Source: Anaerolineae bacterium (lineage in GTDB: Bacteria > Chloroflexota > Anaerolineae > Aggregatilineales > JAFGMM01). Taken from it: 46,715 bases of DNA. The stretch is from the NCBI GenBank assembly GCA_016927535.1, contig JAFGMM010000291.1:1-46715 (forward strand), given 5' to 3'. Shown here piece after piece: positions 24,154 to 32,304 of the stretch (positions are counted from its first letter, which is position 1; each line of letters starts with the position of its first letter). Below the pieces are notes generated by a model. The model was not told the DNA's origin, searched no databases, and saw nothing but the letters and a program-made list of their open reading frames with translations. Position numbers and translations under genes: made by a program.

Positions 24154-24303
24154 TCAGAAAATGTTTTAGACTCACCTCACCCCCCAGTCCCCTCTCCACA
24201 TGGTGGAGAGGGGGAGAAACCCCCAGATGTCGGCTTCGATTCCCCCTCTCCATGTTATGGAGAGGGGGTTAGGGGGTGAGATAAAGTCCAGAACATTATC
24301 TGA
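24154..24303. mobile_element. MITE-like palindromic element, about 150 bp, no coding capacity
   Basis: The ends are imperfect terminal inverted repeats: TCAGAAAATGTTTTAGACT (24154-24172) against the reverse complement of 24285-24303, with 3 mismatches in 19. Inside are CTCACCCCCC and GGGGGTGAG arms and two separate CCCCTCTCC/GGAGAGGGG hairpins. The element fills most of the gap between the Yip1 terminator and the ABC exporter operon. The internal CCCCTCTCC/GGAGAGGGGG core recurs at both window edges. I see no clear target-site duplication. It is non-autonomous, and no matching transposase is in the window. A TATAAT at 24309-24314 lies just outside its right end and may drive the exporter operon. 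Confidence 0.6.
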
Positions 24304-24345
24304 CAAACTATAATTGAAGATTACAGCATTGACCGGGAGGAGATC

Positions 24346-25299
24346 GTGGCTCCTATTATCCATATCCAGGACCTTCGCAAACAATACGACCCGCCCAACG
24401 GCGTCTGGGCGGTGAAAGACGTAGACCTCGATATCGAAGAGGGCGAGATTTTTAGCTTTCTGGGACCGAACGGCGCCGGCAAGACGACCACCATCTCGAT
24501 GATTAGCGGCCTGCTCACGCCCTCCGGCGGCGATGCGATCATCGACGGGCACTCGATCATCAAGGAGCCGATGGCGGCGAAAGAAGTGATCGGCGTGGTG
24601 CCGCAGGAGATTGCGCTCTACCCAACGCTGACGGCGCGCCAGAACCTGCGTTTCTTCGGCCAGTTGTACGGCTTGACCGGGGCCGAACTGGACGAGCGCG
24701 TCGACGAAGTGCTCGACTTCATCGACCTGCGCGACCGCGCCAACGAGAAGGTTGAGAAATATTCCGGCGGCATGAAGCGGCGCGTCAATATCGGCGTGGG
24801 ACTATTGCACCGCCCCAAGATCGTCTACATGGACGAGCCGACCGTGGGCGTGGACCCGCAGAGCCGCCGCCGCATCCTCGACACGGTGAAGGCGCTCAAC
24901 CGGGAGCACAGCATGACCGTGCTCTACACCACGCACTACATGGAGGAAGCGCAGGAGCTAAGCCACCGCGTCGGCATCATCGACCACGGCGAGATGATTG
25001 CAATCGGCGCGGTGGGCGATCTCATCAGCCAGATCGGTGAGAACGACACGCTGCGACTGCGGGTAGGCGAGACGCCCGACAAGCTGCTGCTGCGCTTGCA
25101 AGAGATCGAGGGTGTGACCAAAGTCAGCGCCGACCAGGAAGGTGAGATCACCATCCTGGCGAAGCGCGGCCGGCGCGCGCTGCCCGAAGCAATCACCGTC
25201 GCCGACGAAATGGGCCTGCGCATCGAATCGGTTAAGATCGAGGAACCCGACCTTGAAGCGGTCTTCCTCCACCTGACCGGTCGCGCGCTGCGGGAGTAA
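24346..25299 (+). CDS. ABC-2 type exporter ATPase (DrrA/CcmA-like)
   Basis: This is the motor subunit of a multidrug/lipid/polysaccharide-type exporter, 317 residues. Walker A GPNGAGKTT is at about 43-51. The Q-loop is in VVPQEIALYPTLTARQNLRFFG, the signature is YSGGMKRRVNIG, Walker B is IVYMDEPTVGVDPQSRR, and the H-loop is in LYTTHYMEEAQEL. The C-terminal ~90 residues (MIAIGAVGDLISQIG to LTGRALRE) are the DrrA-type regulatory tail. The start is a GTG with GGGAGGAG just upstream. It is followed at 5 bases by the first permease gene, making a clear operon of ATPase and two permeases. Substrate unknown. Confidence 0.93.
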   Translation: MAPIIHIQDLRKQYDPPNGVWAVKDVDLDIEEGEIFSFLGPNGAGKTTTISMISGLLTPSGGDAIIDGHSIIKEPMAAKEVIGVVPQEIALYPTLTARQNLRFFGQLYGLTGAELDERVDEVLDFIDLRDRANEKVEKYSGGMKRRVNIGVGLLHRPKIVYMDEPTVGVDPQSRRRILDTVKALNREHSMTVLYTTHYMEEAQELSHRVGIIDHGEMIAIGAVGDLISQIGENDTLRLRVGETPDKLLLRLQEIEGVTKVSADQEGEITILAKRGRRALPEAITVADEMGLRIESVKIEEPDLEAVFLHLTGRALRE

Positions 25300-25304
25300 C
25301 AACC

Positions 25305-26573
25305 ATGCGCAAGCTACTGGCGACGATCTGGAAAGACCTTTACCTCAACTACACCGACCGGATGGCGTTGATGCTGAACCTGGCTGCGCCGTTTCTCATC
25401 TCGCTGGTGATCGGCATGGCGTTCGGCGGCATGGGCGTCGGCGATATCTCGATCTCGGAGATCAACGTGATTGTGGTCAACGAAGATCAAGGGAGCAGCC
25501 TGCCCGACGGCGGCGCGCTCAACCTGGGCGACCAGCTGGTCGAGTTCTTCGTCGCGCCGCCTTCCGAGGAGCTAGACAACCTGCTCGCGGCGCAGGAAGG
25601 CGACGACTGGGCGGCGGCGCGTGCGCTGGTCGAAGACGGCGAATCGGGCGTTGTGGCGGCTGTTCGCATCCCGGCGGACTTCTCGCAGCAGGTCACGCCG
25701 CAGGGCATGGCGATGACGCTGGGCCAGGGCACGGTCGAGCTTTATCACAAGATCGACGCTCCGATATCGAGCACCGTAGTCGAGAGCATCTTAACCGGCT
25801 GGGCGAACCGCATCGCCACCGGCAGCATCACGACCAAAGTAGGCATCGAGAAGACGGTCGAGCGCCTGGGCGTGCGCTCGATGGGCGTCATCACCGAGCT
25901 GACCGGCAGCCTGGAGGAGGCATACACGGCGTCGCCGATCACGCTGGAGACGCAGGACGCCGGCGGCGCGCGCCAGACGATCAACCCAATCTCGGTGGTC
26001 GCACCCGGCCTTGCGATTTTGTTCCTCACCATCGGCCTCACCTTCGCCGCCGGGCAGTTGATTACCGAAAAGCAGCAGTGGACCTTGCAGCGCATGATCG
26101 CCACGCCCACGCCGCGCGTCATGATCCTGGCCGGCAAGATGGCGGCGACCTTCCTGTCTGGCGTGCTGCAAATGGCGATTCTGCTCGTTGCGACCGCTTT
26201 CGTCGGCGCTAATTGGGGGAAGGATTACCTCGCCATTGTGCTGCTGACGCTGGCGGCGGTGTGGGCGGCGACCGGCCTGGGCGCGCTGTTCGCCTCGCTG
26301 GTGACCAAGCCCGAACAACTCGGCGTCTACGGCTCCGGCGTGATGATGGTGCTGGGCGCGCTGGCCGGCACCTTCACCTCGACCGGCTTCCTGGGCGACG
26401 CCCAGTTCCTCAGCCAGTTGACGTTGAACTGGTGGGGCATCGAAGGCTTTACCGCGCTGGCGCTGGGCGACGGCCTGGTCGATATCGCCCCGCACCTCCT
26501 CGTGTTGACGCTCATGGGCGCGGTTTACTTTGTCATCGGCGTGTGGCGCTTCAACCGCCGCCTGGAATTTTAG
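25305..26573 (+). CDS. ABC-2 type permease, first subunit
   Basis: This membrane subunit of the exporter (422 aa) has the YhgE/NodJ-like layout. There is one N-terminal helix (MLNLAAPFLISLVIGMAFGGM), a large extracytoplasmic domain (about residues 45-230), then five helices including VVAPGLAILFLTIGLTFAAGQL and LAIVLLTLAAVWAATGLGALFASLV. The ABC-2 coupling segment EKQQWTLQRMIATPTPRVMILAGK is plain. It lies 5 bases after the ATPase gene and 10 bases before the second permease gene. The two permeases are homologous and likely form a heterodimer. Substrate unknown. Confidence 0.9.
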   Translation: MRKLLATIWKDLYLNYTDRMALMLNLAAPFLISLVIGMAFGGMGVGDISISEINVIVVNEDQGSSLPDGGALNLGDQLVEFFVAPPSEELDNLLAAQEGDDWAAARALVEDGESGVVAAVRIPADFSQQVTPQGMAMTLGQGTVELYHKIDAPISSTVVESILTGWANRIATGSITTKVGIEKTVERLGVRSMGVITELTGSLEEAYTASPITLETQDAGGARQTINPISVVAPGLAILFLTIGLTFAAGQLITEKQQWTLQRMIATPTPRVMILAGKMAATFLSGVLQMAILLVATAFVGANWGKDYLAIVLLTLAAVWAATGLGALFASLVTKPEQLGVYGSGVMMVLGALAGTFTSTGFLGDAQFLSQLTLNWWGIEGFTALALGDGLVDIAPHLLVLTLMGAVYFVIGVWRFNRRLEF

Positions 26574-26583
26574 GAGGCGTCTG

Positions 26584-27873
26584 ATGCGAAACCTGATTGT
26601 TGTCACACTAAACGAACTGCGCGTCAACTTCACCGACGCGAACACGTTGTTCTTCCTGGTTCTTATGCCCATTATCCTGACGCTGGTCATCGGCTTTGGC
26701 CTCGGCAATATGACCGGCGGCGCTACCGTGATCCCGCTGGACGTGGTGGATCTCGACGGCAGCGAGCTGTCGGCGCGCCTGGTCGAGACGCTGCGCACGC
26801 TCGCCGCCGACACTCCGCTGCGCCTGTGCGTGCTGACCGATACAACCGGTGCAGAGCAGCCCGAAGCGTGCGGCCTGCCGGCGACGACCGAACTGGCGGA
26901 TCTGACGCCTGACGAATTGGCGTCGCAGCGCGTCAGGGACAACGATACTTATGCCGCCGTCATCATCCCTGAAGGCTTCCAGGCAAAACTCATGGCCGGC
27001 GAAGACGCGGCGGTCGCGTACCGGGCGAACGCCAGCTTTAGCGCGCCGGCGATTATCCGCCAGACGGTCGATGCAGCGGTCAGCCGGGCCAGCGGCTCGG
27101 TGGTGGCGGCGCGGCTCAGCGTCAACGCGGCGCGGGCAGAGGATGCGATCCCTGCCGCCGACGCCGAAGCTTTCTTCGGCGAAGTGTACCAGGCGGCGGA
27201 GATCCAGTGGGAAGCGCCGCCGGCTGTATTGAAGGCCGAAGCGACTTTGCAGGGAGAAGAAGACGGCTTCACGGCGGCCGGCGGCGGCTTCAGCCAGTCC
27301 GCGCCCGGCATGGCGTGCATGTTCGTGATGATGAACGTGCTTGGCATTAGCGAGTCTCTCATCCGTGCGCGCCAGGAGTGGACCCTGCAACGCCTGATGA
27401 CCCTGCCGGTGCCGCGCGCGGTGTTTACGGCGGGTAAGCTGCTGGCTTACTTCATCACCGGCTTTGCGCAATTTGTGCTGCTGGTTGTCTTTGGCGGCGT
27501 GCTGGGCGTGAACTACGGCGGCAACTTCCCGGCGATTATCGTGCTGGCGGCGGTGTATACCTTCACCGTGACGGCGATGGGCCTGGCGTTTGCGACCTTT
27601 GTGCGCACGATGGGGCAAGCCAACGCGCTCGGTGTACTGCTGGGGACGATTCTGTCGCCGCTGGGCGGGGCCTGGTGGCCGCTGAACATTGTGCCGCAGG
27701 CCATGAATGTCGTTGGGCACATCCTTTCGCCTATCGCCTGGGCGATGGACGCCTTCCATGATATGATCTACTATGCTAAGGGCCTGGTCGATATCCTGCC
27801 CTACCTGGGTATTTTGCTGGTCTATGCAGGGGTCTTCTTCGTGGTAGGTGTGTGGCGCTTCCGGTATGAGTAA
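26584..27873 (+). CDS. ABC-2 type permease, second subunit
   Basis: This 429-residue homolog of the preceding permease has an N-terminal helix (LFFLVLMPIILTLVIGFGLG), a large external domain with a Cys pair (about 85-105), and five C-terminal helices. Its coupling segment RARQEWTLQRLMTLPVPRAVFTAGK matches that of the first permease. I use the ATG at 26584, with TAGGAGG 7 bases upstream. An earlier start at 26530 would overlap the previous gene by over 40 bases. Its stop (TAA at 27871) overlaps the region where the next gene begins, so the HExxH gene is coupled to it. Confidence 0.9.
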   Translation: MRNLIVVTLNELRVNFTDANTLFFLVLMPIILTLVIGFGLGNMTGGATVIPLDVVDLDGSELSARLVETLRTLAADTPLRLCVLTDTTGAEQPEACGLPATTELADLTPDELASQRVRDNDTYAAVIIPEGFQAKLMAGEDAAVAYRANASFSAPAIIRQTVDAAVSRASGSVVAARLSVNAARAEDAIPAADAEAFFGEVYQAAEIQWEAPPAVLKAEATLQGEEDGFTAAGGGFSQSAPGMACMFVMMNVLGISESLIRARQEWTLQRLMTLPVPRAVFTAGKLLAYFITGFAQFVLLVVFGGVLGVNYGGNFPAIIVLAAVYTFTVTAMGLAFATFVRTMGQANALGVLLGTILSPLGGAWWPLNIVPQAMNVVGHILSPIAWAMDAFHDMIYYAKGLVDILPYLGILLVYAGVFFVVGVWRFRYE

Positions 27874-29221
27874 TGCAAATCCTGACCCCGCCGCCCGGCG
27901 GGGTTTTTTGTTCCGATACAGGTTCAGCCGGTTCCTGCGCGGCTTTGCACGCGGCGTCTATCTCGGCGTGGGGCTGCTGGTCTGCGCGGTGCTGCTGGCG
28001 TATTCCGCACCGCAGCCCCAGGGCATTCTCGCCACGCTGGGCCACGTCACCGCCGATTACGCCTTCGATTACGTCACCTGGGAGATCAACGCCGTTGCCG
28101 CCAAGCTCGACGCGGAACTGTTCGGCGCGCATCCCTATCTCGACGAGATACAGCGCGCGCAGGTGGTGCGCGATTACTTGAAGCTGGTCTACGATATCCA
28201 CCAACTCGAAATCCAGATCAACGCGATCTACGCCGATCCCAAGATCGCCGACCCCGCCGCCGCCGCCGCATCGCTGCGCGCCGAGCGCGACGCCCTGCGC
28301 GACCGCCAGCGCCAATGGCAAAAGCTGGCCGAGTCGATCATCGAGGGGCAGATTGCGTCGGCGCTGCGTGACGAGGGCCTGGCGGCGCTGGGGCAGGTCT
28401 TGCCGCCGGTCGCCATGCACTTTACCGAACTGCCCAACATCCTGGTGATCTCGCCGCGCGACCGCATCGAGACCGAGTACACGCAGGGGCTTATACCCGG
28501 TCTCCCGGTTGATTTGCAGGAGCAGCTCGAGGCTGCCGTCGATGCAGAACTCGACATGTCCTCGTTGATCGTGCCGCTCGGCGGGATGGCGCTCTATCCC
28601 TCAATGGTGATCGAGACCGGCTGGTTCTATGCGGCTTTCGAGGTCAGCGCGCACGAGTGGGGGCACCACTGGTTTTTCTTCTTCCCCAACGGGTTTAGTT
28701 ATTTTGGCCCGTACCCGGAAAGCCTCGCCATCAACGAGACGACCGTCAGCATCTTCGGCAAAGAAGTCGCCGACAAGGTAGTGCGGCGTTTCTACCCCGA
28801 TTGGGCGGCGCAGTTACCGCCGCTTCCCTGGCTGGTCGAGCCGGCGCCGCCCGATCCCGCCGCCCCGCCGCCCGCGTTCGATTACGGCGCGGCGATGCAC
28901 GAGACGCGCGTGACGGTCGATGCGCTGCTGGAGGCCGGCAAAATCGCGGAGGCCGAAGCGTATATGGAGGCGCGCCGCCGCTTGTTCGTCGCCAACGGGT
29001 ACAATATCCGTAAGCTCAACCAGGCATACTTCGCGTTCTACGGCGGCTACCAGGCCGAACCGGGCGGCCCGGCGGGCGAAGACCCCATCGGCCCGGCGAT
29101 CCGCGAGATCCGGCGCTTGGCGCCCACGCTGCAAGATTTCATGTGGCGGATGAACGGCGTCGTCACGCTGGCCGATTTAGAAGCGGCGCTGGCGCAGGCG
29201 CGCGCCGCCTGGGGCGATTAG
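27866..29221 (+). CDS. Membrane-anchored HExxH putative zinc metallopeptidase
   Basis: I do not recognise the family. The 451-residue protein has one N-terminal membrane helix (about 28-48, VYLGVGLLVCAVLLAYS). Then comes a long helical, charged region with a coiled-coil-like stretch (LRAERDALRDRQRQWQKLAE). A gluzincin-like zinc motif HEWGHH starts at H263 (H263, E264, H267), with E291 in INETTVS 24 residues later as candidate third ligand. A Pro-rich stretch (VEPAPPDPAAPPPAF) and a C-terminal helical region follow. The active site would lie outside the cytoplasm. Its ATG overlaps the stop region of the permease gene (ATGAGTAATG), which suggests a role with the exporter, such as processing its cargo. 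A strong terminator hairpin lies inside the first codons. A later TTG start (27908) is possible but has no ribosome site. Confidence 0.75.
   Translation: MSNANPDPAARRGFLFRYRFSRFLRGFARGVYLGVGLLVCAVLLAYSAPQPQGILATLGHVTADYAFDYVTWEINAVAAKLDAELFGAHPYLDEIQRAQVVRDYLKLVYDIHQLEIQINAIYADPKIADPAAAAASLRAERDALRDRQRQWQKLAESIIEGQIASALRDEGLAALGQVLPPVAMHFTELPNILVISPRDRIETEYTQGLIPGLPVDLQEQLEAAVDAELDMSSLIVPLGGMALYPSMVIETGWFYAAFEVSAHEWGHHWFFFFPNGFSYFGPYPESLAINETTVSIFGKEVADKVVRRFYPDWAAQLPPLPWLVEPAPPDPAAPPPAFDYGAAMHETRVTVDALLEAGKIAEAEAYMEARRRLFVANGYNIRKLNQAYFAFYGGYQAEPGGPAGEDPIGPAIREIRRLAPTLQDFMWRMNGVVTLADLEAALAQARAAWGD
27886..27909 (+). terminator. Intrinsic terminator inside the 5' end of the HExxH gene
   Basis: CCCCGCC (27886-27892) pairs with GGCGGGG (27897-27903) around a GCCC loop and is followed directly by six T residues (27904-27909). 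It looks like a terminator for the three-gene exporter operon yet lies within codons 7-15 of the next gene. Confidence 0.8.
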
Positions 29222-29343
29222 ATTCTGGTTAGCGATTTCGCGCACGAAATTAACAATTTAGGCTTGTCGCAGGCTTGTCATAAACGCCAACGTGTGCTAT
29301 GCTACGTTTTGTAGCGTCTTGCAGTCTTGGTTGCCCGCGAACC

Positions 29344-29404
29344 ACAGAAGCTCTTCTGCGAATCGAAGCTTACCAGGAGTCGCGCTCCCGGTAGGCTTTT
29401 TGGT
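29344..29404 (+). promoter_or_regulatory. Structured leader of the RRM gene with a terminator-like hairpin
   Basis: Two hairpins are stacked before the start codon. The first is CAGAAG (29345-29350) with CTTCTG (29353-29358). The second is a 14-bp stem, 29366-29379 against 29385-29398, with one mismatch and one G-T pair, followed by five T residues. The second has the form of an intrinsic terminator 40-45 bases before the start, so it may act as an attenuator. Confidence 0.6.
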
Positions 29405-29444
29405 TAGGGCAAGCAGAATGCTGTGTTCTCGAGAGGTGAACGAA

Positions 29445-29729
29445 TTGAAAAGGTTATACGTAGGGAATCTCAACTATCGCACCACTGAAGCCGAGTTAGA
29501 AGCGAAATTCGCAGAAGCCGGTAACGTTGTGTCCACCGTCATTTTAACCGACCGGATGACCGGGCGCTCGCGCGGCTTCGGTTTTGTGGAGTATGAGACC
29601 GAGGAAGAAGCTCAGGCTGCCATGCAAATGCTCAACGGTCAGGAATTTGCCGGGCGCACCCTGCGCGTGGACCTGGCCCGCGACCGCAGTAATGATGCAC
29701 CCCGCCGCCGCAGCACCAATCGCTATTAA
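29445..29729 (+). CDS. Small RRM RNA-binding protein
   Basis: A single RNA recognition motif fills this 94-residue protein. RNP2 is LYVGNL (about 4-9) and RNP1 is RGFGFVEY (about 42-49). The end is a basic, Arg/Ser-rich tail (RDRSNDAPRRRSTNRY). Relatives are the cyanobacterial Rbp proteins, which bind RNA and are often cold-induced. The start is uncertain. The TTG at 29445 has GAGAGGTG at good spacing, and the GTG at 29436 is the alternative. The ORF is open back to 29292, but that part overlaps the leader hairpins and does not resemble RRM proteins. Monocistronic, with a structured leader and a hairpin after the stop. Confidence 0.85.
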   Translation: MKRLYVGNLNYRTTEAELEAKFAEAGNVVSTVILTDRMTGRSRGFGFVEYETEEEAQAAMQMLNGQEFAGRTLRVDLARDRSNDAPRRRSTNRY

Positions 29730-29756
29730 TCCATAAGCTTTTGTGCCGCTACCAAG

Positions 29757-29784
29757 AGGGGGCGCCGCGACTGGCAGCGCCCCT
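29757..29784 (+). terminator. Hairpin after the RRM gene, between convergent genes
   Basis: GGGGCGC (29759-29765) pairs with GCGCCCC (29777-29783), with an 11-base loop and ATTTGATT after it. It separates the RRM gene from the convergent glycosyltransferase gene. Confidence 0.55.
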
Positions 29785-29808
29785 ATTTGATTCGGGCGGC
29801 GGCTTATT

Positions 29809-31866
29809 TCATTCTACGATCACCGGCGCCAACAGCAGCCGGTCGCCCAACGGCTCGCCGTCCGGCCCTAACACCGCGAAGCGGCGCATATCGGCCTGCG
29901 AGTAGACGCCGATCTCCAGCACATACGCGCCCGGCGGGACCGCCGCCGGGTCGATCCACAGATCATGCAGTTGGACGAATACCTCGCCCGCGCGCCAGTC
30001 ACGCGCCGGGGCCGCCAGGAAGTCGCGCCCGGTCGCAAGCCGGCCGTCGCGCGTGAGCAGGTGCGCAAAGATCGCCAGCGGTTCGACGCCGGCCGCGTCC
30101 TGCGTGGGGCGGAAGTATAACTCCAGGCCCAGCACCCCGCCCGATTCAATCGCGCCGGCGTGCACATAGCCGGCGAAGTCGAGCCGCCCGCCCAGGTTCG
30201 CCGGGTAATCGAGCCGCACCGCCCAGCCCGCCGGGTCCGCCGATTCGAACGCCGCCGCGCCGCTCACGTAGACCGGGTTTGTCTGCGCGCCCGTGAGCCG
30301 CGCGTTGAGCGCCGCGCTCGCGTCCAGGTCGTACAGCGTAAAAGCCGGCGCGCCGTCCGGCAGTTCCCCGACCGGCGCGCCCGCCGCATCGCCAAAGAAT
30401 ATTTTGGTCAGGCGTGGGTTGAGCGGCGTCGTCGCCGGGCTGATGTAGATCGCGCGCGCGCCGGGCAGCGTGAGCGCTTGCAGCCCATCGACCCAGCGGA
30501 TATCGGCCTCGCCGTGCGGCGTGTAATCGAAGATGAACGGGTCGAGGTGGTGCGGCTCCGATGTGCCGATGACGACCGGGCGGTCGGGGCGCTCGGCCTC
30601 CAGCCACGCGGCAGCTTCGGCGAGGTCGGCGCGGTACACCGCGATCACGTCCGGCGCCGTCGGCCAGACCGTGAAGTAATCACGCACGGTCAAGACGCCC
30701 GATATCGCTGCTAACCCGGCGGTGATTCCCACCGCCGCCCAGCGCCGCCGGCCCTTCAGCCGGTCCCATATCGCCGCCGCGCCCAGCGCCGGCAGCAGCA
30801 TCGCCGCCGGCAGCGCCGCGCCGGCGCGCAGGAACGACGGCGGCGTCGGCGTGACGGCGCTGGGGAACAGCGCGACTGCCAACCCTAGAACCGGCGCGGC
30901 GTACTGCGGGTCGCGCCACCGCCAGACGCTCAGCGCCAGCCCGGTATAGAACAGCAGCCCCACCATCCAATCGAAGACCGGTCGCCCTGCCACGTTGTAG
31001 CGCCCGACCGGGTCGCCGCCGAACGTGAACATGCCCAGCGTGCGCAGTGCGCCTTCGAGCACCGGGCCGGGGTCGCCGGCGCGCAGCGCATCGAGCGGCC
31101 CGGTGAGCTGCGCGGTGCGCGCTTCGGCGCCCGGCGTGCTCAGCAGGTAAAGCGCCAGCGGCGCGGCGACCACCAGCGCCGCCGCCGCAAAGAGCAGCCA
31201 GCCGCGCCATGTTTGTCTGATTCCAATGTGTGCACCGGGCCGGTGCGCGAACAGCATCAGCACGAACAGCAGCGCATACACGCCCGGCACAACCCGCGCC
31301 GCCAAGTACGTGTACATCGTCAAGCCGAGCGCCGCGCCCGCCGGCACCCACGACAAAGCGCCCAAATTCTTAAGCGCCCGCGCGAACAGCCACCCGGTCA
31401 GCGCAACGCACACCGGCAGGCTGGCGGCGCGCAGACCCACTCGGCTGAGGAAGACCGGCCAGAACGTGACGGCGCTCAGCGCGGCGGCCAATAGCCCGAC
31501 CCGTGCGCCCCACGCCGCGCGCCCCCAGAGGTAGACGAAGACGACGGTCAGCAGGCCGCACAGCGCCGCCGCCATGCGAATCCCCACCGCGTTGTAGCCG
31601 AACAGCGCCATCGTGCCGGCCACCAGGTAGACGAACAGCGGCTCGTTGCCGGCGTTCGACTCGAAATAGAGGGCGCGGTTGCCGTGTTCCAGCACGGTGA
31701 AAGCATCGTGCGCGTGGAAGACTTCGTCGTGTTGCAGGCCGGGCGGGATATCGCCGAGCGCGACCAAGCGCAGCCCCGCCGCGACGATGAGGATCAGCGC
31801 GAGCAGGGCGATCTCCAGACGGACGGGGATTTCTATTTCTCCGTGTTTGTTTGCTTTTGCACCCAT
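29809..31866 (-). CDS. GT-C fold membrane glycosyltransferase (PMT/ArnT-like)
   Basis: Such proteins transfer a sugar from a polyprenyl-phosphate donor to a protein or glycolipid on the outer face of the membrane. The 685-residue protein has about 11 membrane helices in the first 390 residues. The first external loop carries the acidic catalytic motif in LQHDEVFHAHDA (about 40-51), followed by FESNAGNEPLFVYLVAG. The C-terminal ~290 residues form a soluble external domain (WLEAERPDRPVVIGTSEPHHLD...). Its ATG overlaps the end of the upstream small gene by 34 bases and lies inside the duplicated block, without a clear ribosome site, so it may depend on coupling. Donor and acceptor are unknown. 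A GT39/GT83 relative is the closest guess. Confidence 0.83.
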   Translation of the reverse strand: MGAKANKHGEIEIPVRLEIALLALILIVAAGLRLVALGDIPPGLQHDEVFHAHDAFTVLEHGNRALYFESNAGNEPLFVYLVAGTMALFGYNAVGIRMAAALCGLLTVVFVYLWGRAAWGARVGLLAAALSAVTFWPVFLSRVGLRAASLPVCVALTGWLFARALKNLGALSWVPAGAALGLTMYTYLAARVVPGVYALLFVLMLFAHRPGAHIGIRQTWRGWLLFAAAALVVAAPLALYLLSTPGAEARTAQLTGPLDALRAGDPGPVLEGALRTLGMFTFGGDPVGRYNVAGRPVFDWMVGLLFYTGLALSVWRWRDPQYAAPVLGLAVALFPSAVTPTPPSFLRAGAALPAAMLLPALGAAAIWDRLKGRRRWAAVGITAGLAAISGVLTVRDYFTVWPTAPDVIAVYRADLAEAAAWLEAERPDRPVVIGTSEPHHLDPFIFDYTPHGEADIRWVDGLQALTLPGARAIYISPATTPLNPRLTKIFFGDAAGAPVGELPDGAPAFTLYDLDASAALNARLTGAQTNPVYVSGAAAFESADPAGWAVRLDYPANLGGRLDFAGYVHAGAIESGGVLGLELYFRPTQDAAGVEPLAIFAHLLTRDGRLATGRDFLAAPARDWRAGEVFVQLHDLWIDPAAVPPGAYVLEIGVYSQADMRRFAVLGPDGEPLGDRLLLAPVIVE

Positions 31867-32213
31867 GCGTCGTCTTCGTCGGGGTTCCAGGGCGGCATCG
31901 CAGCGAGCGCTTCGCGCAGGTCGTGGACGTTAAAGAGGAAGTCGTTGAGCAGCGTCTCGTCGCGCAGAGCGCTTTGTACAAGGCTGAGCGCGCGGCTGCC
32001 GGCCCAGAATCTTTGTGAACCAAGCGCATCGCCGGCGCGTTCGGCTGAAATCTCGCGCTGTGCGAGCGCCGTGCTGATGAGGTCAAAGGCGGCTTCGAGC
32101 GCTTCGGCTGTGGGGCGCGGCAGTGCAAGGATCTTTTCTTCGAGTTCTTTTAAACGTCGATCTGCCGAGGATGTTCCCACCGGGTGCGTCGATTTTATAT
32201 CGGTCTGGCTCAT
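31833..32213 (-). CDS. Small unknown protein, paralog 1
   Basis: I do not recognise this 126-residue protein. It is soluble and helical, with KELEEKILALPRPTAEALEAAFDLIS and a striking C-terminal block (LLNDFLFNVHDLREA then AMPPWNPDEDDAWVQK). The same block ends the next gene upstream, which is a tandem paralog with only moderate similarity in the N-terminal half. The 99-bp DNA encoding the block is nearly identical in the two copies. Its last codons overlap the start of the GT-C gene, so the two are probably co-expressed. Confidence 0.6.
   Translation of the reverse strand: MSQTDIKSTHPVGTSSADRRLKELEEKILALPRPTAEALEAAFDLISTALAQREISAERAGDALGSQRFWAGSRALSLVQSALRDETLLNDFLFNVHDLREALAAMPPWNPDEDDAWVQKQTNTEK
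31855..31953. repeat. Direct repeat copy A, 99 bp
   Basis: This stretch differs from 32309-32407 at only 3 of 99 positions, counted by eye. It encodes the shared C-terminal block of the two small paralogs. The sequences diverge abruptly beyond it on the N-terminal coding side. Confidence 0.8.
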
Positions 32214-32304
32214 AATATTGTTTCCTCGCCGTCAATATACAACTTTTCTCGCCGCTTCTCGCCAACCGCGATGACTAAAACCTCAACCTCTGTTTCATAA
32301 ACAT

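Noticed and set aside
26608-27759. Open frame of about 383 codons on the minus strand opposite the second permease gene
   Set aside because: It is a shadow of the GC-rich third-codon pattern, rich in Arg/His/Gln and without a domain.
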